The position numbers and the translations under genes are program-made. A DNA stretch of 64,000 bases from Larix kaempferi (taxonomy: Eukaryota > Streptophyta > Pinopsida > Pinales > Pinaceae), in NCBI GenBank assembly GCA_027924585.1, contig BSBM01000199.1:13396501-13460500 (forward strand), given 5' to 3'. Shown here piece after piece: positions 58,901 through 64,000 of the stretch (position 1 is the stretch's first letter; every line of letters starts with the position of its first letter). The notes below the pieces were generated by a model that was not told the origin of the DNA, searched no databases, and saw only the letters and a program-made list of their open reading frames with translations.

Positions 58901-59650
58901 GGGAGAAATCATGGTGTCTCCTCAAAACGGGGAAATTTAGGACAAAGAAAAGTTGTCATGTGTCAAATGGAGATGAACCTCTAGAACAGAGCTCAAAATT
59001 ATGACTTTTCTACATTCGGATCCAAGGGAAAAGAAGTTACTGATTCTAAAACAACTAATCTATTGCACATAAAGAACGCAACAAATGACACTATTCCTAG
59101 GATACCAAAAGGTGTTCTAAAGAAGGGAAGGTACAACCCTAATGCATGTGTTTCCTAGAATTATAGCATAGTTGAATATCTAGTGCAAGATCCTTATGCA
59201 ATGTCCACTCTCGAAGTCCTCCTGATTTGTCCTACTCAATGGAAAAATATGCTTTCAACTATAGGAGTTATGGATCATTTGGATAGTTAGGTAATGACAT
59301 TCAATTTGGAAATATGGAATCCATTCCAACCCCATCATGCAACTTTTCAAGTCCAAATATTGACCGAAAAGTAAAACATCTTTTAAACTATTGTAGACAA
59401 GGGAGCATATACATGTGTAATGTCCTTATCCTGTTGGAAATCCATTGGATCAGTTGAAGTTGTCCCTGCAATAGCCATGTTGAAATATTTTGATGGTCAC
59501 TTGTTTTAGCCTCACGAAATCATCTCGACTCTCCCAATAGATCTAGGGGAAAGACAACCAATGTGGAAGTGGAAATTGTTGATGCTCCACTAGACTACAA
59601 TATGCTACTAGGTAGAAGTTGGAATCATGTCATGATGGAACAATAGCATC
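55979..59650 (+). pseudogene. Unit 3 gag-protease
   Basis: Gag starts at ATG 55979 (MVNKPFLRSRRFQKISLEQ) with the shared TAA and TAG codons. Both gag C-terminal copies are followed by a CKPCT-stop knuckle. Protease VDKGAYTCVMSLSCW lies near 59395 and DYNMLLGRSWNHVM near 59597, again separated by the shared frameshift. Confidence 0.8.
57595..58786 (+). repeat. Tandem duplication of the gag C-terminal region in unit 3, period 596 bp
   Basis: GGTGTAGGAGGC at 57595 recurs at 58191. Copy A carries GGTTTAGTA and copy B GTTTTAAAA at the same site, paralleling copies A and B of unit 1. Confidence 0.87.
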
Positions 59651-60017
59651 TTCGTTATTTCATGTGATTAAATTTCCCCATGAAGGAAATTTAGTCACCA
59701 TTGATCAATTATTGTTCTATAGAAGTGAGTCTGCTTAGAACACTGGGACAAATGTCCTCTTAGTATCCCATTCCAAAAATGACTGTGAAAATGTTGGTGT
59801 GGGAATTTATCCTACCCTAATGTGAACATTTAATTTTCCTCCACCCAACCAAGGTGACAATGAAACCCCAATACACACGATATCATCTGTCACTATTACT
59901 TCTATGAGCAAAGTATGTCAATTAAGAACATGCTATTTTGAAGACCAATGGATAATACAAAAACCAACTCAAGGAACTTGGTGTAGGAGGGATGTGCTAG
60001 TTTTGTTTGTAGCCTAA

Positions 60018-60695
60018 ATGTCTTATCAAGCCATAGTAATAAAATATGCAGACCATGATCATCACTCTACTGAAATTGAAGTTGATGATCAATACTCCAT
60101 GCTCATATGGGGCATCAATTCTTTACCATGTCACAATCCCCTAGACACTCTCACGCCTTCAAATGAAGCTATTATCGAGGCCATGTATTTGGGTGAAAGA
60201 CCTTGGAGAGACATGCACCAATGTGTATCATTTCTACCTGCATATCGAACCTCCATTAAGACTGTGACAATTTTTACTTCTTTCCAGATTGTACATGGAG
60301 TTGAGGTTGTGTTACCCATCAAATGGGAAATCCAATCATTGAAGCTAGCTATTGAGCTCTTAATAGATACTACCCAGTTAGAAGAGCATTTCATATACTT
60401 GGAAAAATTAGAAGAACATATAAGAGATTTAGTTATTGCTAGTGAAATACATAAGAAACATGTGAAGGCTCAGTATGATAAATCTGTCGATCCTCATGTC
60501 TTCTCTAAGGGAGACATGGTGCTTGTCTATAACCAACAACATGTTGATCTGGGGCCTAGTAAATTCAAGTCAATGTGGATTGGTCCTTACATCACGAATC
60601 CAGTGTTGAATAAGGGAGCTTATGATCTACAGGATTTCGAAAGGAACATTCAAGGTCCTAGAAATGGGCTCTATATGAAGAGATATTATTCCTAG
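60018..60695 (+). CDS. Unit 3 linker fused to integrase C-terminus, open frame of 225 codons
   Basis: This is the only copy without internal stops. Residues 1-75 are the linker (IEVDDQYSMLIWGINSLPC, EAMYLGERPWRDMHQCVSFLP). From AYRTSIKT the chain is integrase C-terminal sequence: FQIVHGVEVVLPIKWEIQS, a helix with QLEEHFIYLEKLEEH, then KGDMVLVYNQQH and MWIGPYI, ending LYMKRYYS. It lacks the catalytic triad, so no strand-transfer activity is expected. A TAA lies immediately upstream of the ATG. Probably a fortuitously intact relic rather than an expressed protein. Confidence 0.6.
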   Translation: MSYQAIVIKYADHDHHSTEIEVDDQYSMLIWGINSLPCHNPLDTLTPSNEAIIEAMYLGERPWRDMHQCVSFLPAYRTSIKTVTIFTSFQIVHGVEVVLPIKWEIQSLKLAIELLIDTTQLEEHFIYLEKLEEHIRDLVIASEIHKKHVKAQYDKSVDPHVFSKGDMVLVYNQQHVDLGPSKFKSMWIGPYITNPVLNKGAYDLQDFERNIQGPRNGLYMKRYYS

Positions 60696-60844
60696 AATAT
60701 AGGGTCCAGGAAAAATATGCTTGTACTTGTTGTACTATAAGTATCTTAGGTTGATTTTAATTTTATGTTTTTGATTAGTATTGCTTGTTTCTCATCATTC
60801 TTTGTGCTCGATTGATAGATGTCGTTGGATGCACCTATGTTTGC

Positions 60845-61244
60845 GGGATATTTAGACGGAGCTTTTCTTCACACTCAAAATATTGCTTCTGCAGCTTAGG
60901 TAATCTATGGTCCCGCATGCCCACTTGTAAGATCTATATTAGTGTCTCTTTGTCCAGCTACGGATAACATTGTAGAATATAGTACTATTATTGAGTTACT
61001 ATTGGGATCCATCTCACTTGGAATCCATTAGCTAATTATCCACGTTGATTCACACTTGGCAGTGTTGCAGTTAAATGATGTATACTGCGTCCGTCATCCT
61101 ACGTTACTACAAAATTTTATGAGGGTGCACCTTCTCGACCACAACTTTGAATTAATTACATATTTTCATTTGCCAAGGAGGCTTTCTTCGATTTCTGATA
61201 CATTAGAAAACTATGTCTTCAATCGGCATTTATCACACATATAA
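60845..61244 (+). pseudogene. Unit 3 additional RNase H domain
   Basis: VEYSTIIELLLGSISLG, LIIHVDSHLAVLQLNDVYC and SISDTLENYV are readable. The N-terminal strand is broken by a stop near 60895. Ends NRHLSHI-stop at 61244. Confidence 0.75.
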
Positions 61245-61459
61245 AAAGAAATCACAATATAAAGCAAGAGCATGTACGAATGTAGATAAGGCTGAAAAAA
61301 AATTGGTTTCATTTATATAAAAGTAGGTACATCAAGTACAAAAGTATGAGTCATAATACAAAACAAGGGCTCTTGGCCCTCAATTGTGCATACATACATT
61401 GAATAGGTACAAAATGTCCATCATAGACCAAAAAGTATAAAAAAATGACTAGAGTTAGT

Positions 61460-61925
61460 CCCATTCCCTTGTAATGTGTTTGTCACAAAAGACACATGTA
61501 GCCACCTACCAAAATAGTATTTTCCATCAGGCAGGTACCCGTACCATATACCTCTACATAGACTTCGACAAGTGCTCAATCCGGGTAGTAGGAATTCCAT
61601 GGGTAAGGCATCATATTTTCTCCTCCACGGAAGCTAAAGTATCCTCTACCCTCTCTTTTAGGGGCTCACATCATCACCAATAGGGGTGGCTGGCTAGTGT
61701 CCCTAGTTCAATGTATACACCATAGTCAAGTATTTTCAGGAGGCTCATGTACCAAATACAGTTTCTTCATGGTTAAAATATTTCAAAAATACAGAAAAAT
61801 GAAATATGCCAAAATATTTACTCACCAATCACACTCCAAGCTGAGCCAGGGGGAAGGAACCAAGTCATGATCCATTTGAAATCTATCCCCACATATGGGA
61901 ACTCCTCGGTGGCAGGGAGCTTCTT
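61460..61925 (-). other. Unit 3 antisense coding-like segment with splice-donor match
   Basis: The minus strand of 61925-61826 reads LPATEEFPYVGIDFKWIMTW and FLPPGSAWSVI, then G|GTGAGTAAAT at 61825. It has the best donor context of the three copies. Confidence 0.45.
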
Positions 61926-61997
61926 GCTTCATCACTTGAATAAATCATCATCATAGACTATAGGAACTGATACCCCTCATCATCATCTATTTGGGAC

Positions 61998-62071
61998 TGT
62001 TATTTGGTTAATTTTCTTTCCATTGTTTGCGAGTTTGATAAGACTTGAGTGTGAAAACCTAGAGCATAATA
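61998..62071 (+). mobile_element. Start of array unit 4, cut by a copia insertion
   Basis: TGTTATTTGGTTAATTTTC runs through GAGTTTGATAAGACTTGAGT to GAGCATAATA, where the copia LTR begins. The rest of the unit must lie beyond the window. Confidence 0.85.
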
Positions 62072-62818
62072 TGTTCGGATATCCACATCATCTTTTTCAG
62101 GATCTTGCATGCAATTAGGGTTTGCATGCAGAATCTAGGGTTTGCATGCACTTGCATGCACTGGCATGCATCCCAGTCACCAGTTTGATGCCTCCAGCAC
62201 CTTAGCCACCTCATTCTAGCACCCGGGAGCCACTTACTACAGAGTTTTAGCCCTCCTAGGCTGAAAGGCACCCACTTCTCACCTACTGCCAGAGAAGGGC
62301 GCACTTGTTCACCTACCACTGCAGTTCCACTTCAGTTACATTCAATTAGCTCCGATTCTCCCTGATTTGAGGCTAGTTTCACTCCCGACTGACTGTTTTC
62401 ACTTCCGTTGGACCTCCATATTGACTAGATGACTTGTTCTGACTTCAGTTAGCCTCCCATGCGCCCCCACTGAGCCTCCTTCTCCTTAATCAGTGCTACA
62501 CACTTCAGTTACACTTATTACACTCAGTTTGACTCAGATTGACACCTGGATGATTGGTTCTTGTGCATTGATGACCACCACCGATTGATGATGAGGACTC
62601 CTAGTTGGAGTCAAGCTACTCCATTCAGTGATTCGAATGGCCTACTTAGTCAATTCGAATTGCTCATTGACAGACATTGTATTCTATTGTAATTCATTCA
62701 CCCTTTCTGGGATATTGAGCACTGTTGCATGTTTTGCACAGTTTTACACCATATTTTCTATATTCATCTGTTGTGATTGATTTACTTGTTCATTAGATCT
62801 GCTGTGACTAATTTTACA
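62072..62818 (+). repeat. 5' LTR of the second copia element (747 bp)
   Basis: It starts TGTTCGGATATCC and ends CTAATTTTACA. Five GCATGCA words lie in 62107-62170, more than in either LTR of the first element. Confidence 0.92.
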
Positions 62819-62831
62819 TGGTATCAGAGCC
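62819..62831 (+). other. Primer-binding site TGGTATCAGAGCC
   Basis: Exact initiator tRNA-Met type match abutting the LTR. Confidence 0.92.
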
Positions 62832-63128
62832 ATTGTAGGGACAAGATCTCTTTTCTACAGGTGTTTCTACAAGAAGATTTGACTGAATTGCTCAAATTGC
62901 AATAAGTTTTGGCATGAGATATCTCAAGGGCATTCGCTCCTGTGCATGCAAAGCTTAAAAATACTTCCAATACCACTCTAGAAGCTTGAGTTTCCACATA
63001 ATTCCTGGATCTGATACATTGGATCCATTCAACATTGTTTGATCTCCAATCCCAGGTGTGATGCAACTCTAAAAGGGTGGATTGTTCGACCTTACGGTTC
63101 TTGGTTTGATTGAGATTTGCAGGTTATC

Positions 63129-63206
63129 AAGCTCCTCTCTTGCATTCGCTATACTGTGCATGCAAACTCCTCTTTTGCATTCGCTACTCTCTGCATGCAA
63201 GCTCAT
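63129..63206 (+). repeat. 35-bp tandem repeat in the copia leader
   Basis: AAGCTCCTCTCTTGCATTCG at 63129, AAACTCCTCTTTTGCATTCG at 63164 and a partial AAGCTCAT at 63199. The first element has a single copy at this place. Confidence 0.75.
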
Positions 63207-63233
63207 CTACATCAGTTTGACTCGCTCCTAGCA

Positions 63234-64000
63234 ATGGAATACTCTTCTTCAAATCCTATCCTCACCCCATTCAATTATTTTGATTGGAAAGATGATATGG
63301 AGATCATATTACGTTCAAAAGGTTACTACCGAGTCACTCTTGGTCTTGAATTGGAGCCAAACAATGTGTCAGATCGAACCAAACACTACAACAAGCTTGA
63401 TGAAGCTTATGGTCTTCTTTGTCTCTCCATCTCCAAAGATATTCACTTCCATCTCAGCGGATTGAAGACTCCAAAAGCTATATGGGAGCAACTTGAAACA
63501 CTATTTGGAAAGCAGGATGAGCTTAGGGCTTTTCAATTAGAGAATGAATTGATTGGCCTTAATCCTGAGAATTTCGAGACCATCAATGAATTCTTCACAA
63601 AATTCAAGAACTTGAACTTGCAATTGAAGAACAGTGGAGTTATCAAAGAGGATAAACAATTGATCCTCTCCATTCTAAGCAAGCTTGGGAAAGATTATTC
63701 GGTATTTGTCTCTACTTTCAATTCCGGTCGGCTAACTACCCCGAATTGGAAGATGCCTACCTTGAATGCCTTCATTGAGTCCGTCACAAAAGAGCATGAC
63801 AAGTTGATTCAAATGGGGTCCATAAGCTCCAAATATTCAACCCTATATGTTCAAAGACCCAAGATCTCGAATGGTAAAGGAAAGAAAAAGAAGGAGAAGC
63901 CCAAATTCGAGCCTCACAAGCAAAAAGACAAAGGCAAGCAAATGGATGCACCATCCAGTTCGAAATCCAAGCAAAAGGGCAAAGAAGGTAACCAAAAATC
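63234..64000 (+). CDS. Copia gag, open to the window edge (partial)
   Basis: ATG at 63234 opens MEYSSSNPILTPFNYFDWK. I checked the frame codon by codon to 64000 (255 codons) and found no stop. It matches the gag of the 20.8-kb element with scattered substitutions (for example AYVILC to AYGLLC) and runs into the Lys-rich stretch just before the zinc knuckle. The start is the same as in the first copy; the upstream extension present there is not conserved. Function: capsid/nucleocapsid part of the copia polyprotein. Confidence 0.88.
   Translation, partial: MEYSSSNPILTPFNYFDWKDDMEIILRSKGYYRVTLGLELEPNNVSDRTKHYNKLDEAYGLLCLSISKDIHFHLSGLKTPKAIWEQLETLFGKQDELRAFQLENELIGLNPENFETINEFFTKFKNLNLQLKNSGVIKEDKQLILSILSKLGKDYSVFVSTFNSGRLTTPNWKMPTLNAFIESVTKEHDKLIQMGSISSKYSTLYVQRPKISNGKGKKKKEKPKFEPHKQKDKGKQMDAPSSSKSKQKGKEGNQK

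Larger units (their letters stand above)
54621..61997 (+). mobile_element. Tandem array unit 3, 7377 bp
   Basis: Collinear with unit 1, with the full-length gag duplication (period 596 bp). It has the least damaged integrase C-terminal frame of the three. Confidence 0.85.
62072..64000 (+). mobile_element. Second copia element of the 20.8-kb family, 5' part only
   Basis: It has the 5' LTR, primer site, leader and the first 767 bp of gag. Closely similar to 20801-22690 but with an intact primer site and open gag. The five bases before it are TAATA, the expected left target duplication. Confidence 0.93.

Overview
The window reads as nuclear DNA of a land plant with a large, retrotransposon-filled genome. 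A gymnosperm-like or other large-genome seed plant is plausible, but that is inference. The grounds are one spliced host gene end with GT..AG introns, plant-type Ty1/copia and Ty3/gypsy LTR retrotransposons in nested and decayed states, a LINE relic, and no bacterial or organellar features. Apart from the gene end and one tentative exon, essentially all recognisable coding sequence is transposon-derived and most of it is broken.

Layout. 1-1.7 kb: the last two exons of a NIPA-type magnesium transporter gene (+). 2.0-4.1 kb: three local tandem duplications, including a 183-bp tandem copy with no difference seen. 4.8-8.3 kb: a minus-strand LTR element with PBS and PPT but no polymerase, holding a decayed coiled-coil ORF. 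8.3-10.3 kb: a decayed minus-strand LINE (endonuclease plus reverse transcriptase). 11.3-13.7 kb: a plus-strand copia relic. 13.7-20.3 kb: mostly unidentified sequence with small duplications and one tentative first exon at 17.77 kb. 20.8-26.9 kb: a complete copia element with 736/706-bp LTRs and a CATTT target-site duplication, itself inserted into an older LTR-like repeat (20.36-27.19 kb). 27.4-32 kb: a minus-strand Ty3/gypsy relic whose pol 3' end lies in an inverted repeat. 33.9-39.7 kb: a complete minus-strand Ty3/gypsy element with a TCCAA target-site duplication. 40.5-62.07 kb: a head-to-tail array of three roughly 7-kb units of a Tat-like Ty3/gypsy derivative, with the start of a fourth. 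62.07-64 kb: the 5' part of a second copia element of the 20.8-kb family, inserted in that fourth unit and running off the window with an open gag.

The array is the most unusual structure. Each unit carries gag, an aspartic protease, the C-terminal part of integrase and a second RNase H after integrase. Reverse transcriptase, the first RNase H and the integrase core are missing at what appears to be the same junction in every unit. Several stop codons and a protease frameshift are shared by all three units, so the element was already dead or trans-dependent before it was amplified. Each unit also has a conserved coding-like segment on the opposite strand ending at a GTGAGT splice-donor match.

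Insertion order can be read from nesting: LTR-like repeat, then the 20.8-kb copia element; Tat-like array, then the 62-kb copia element. Many nonsense or catalytic-site changes are CAG to TAG, CGA to TGA or GAC to AAC, as expected from deamination of methylated cytosines in silenced plant transposons.
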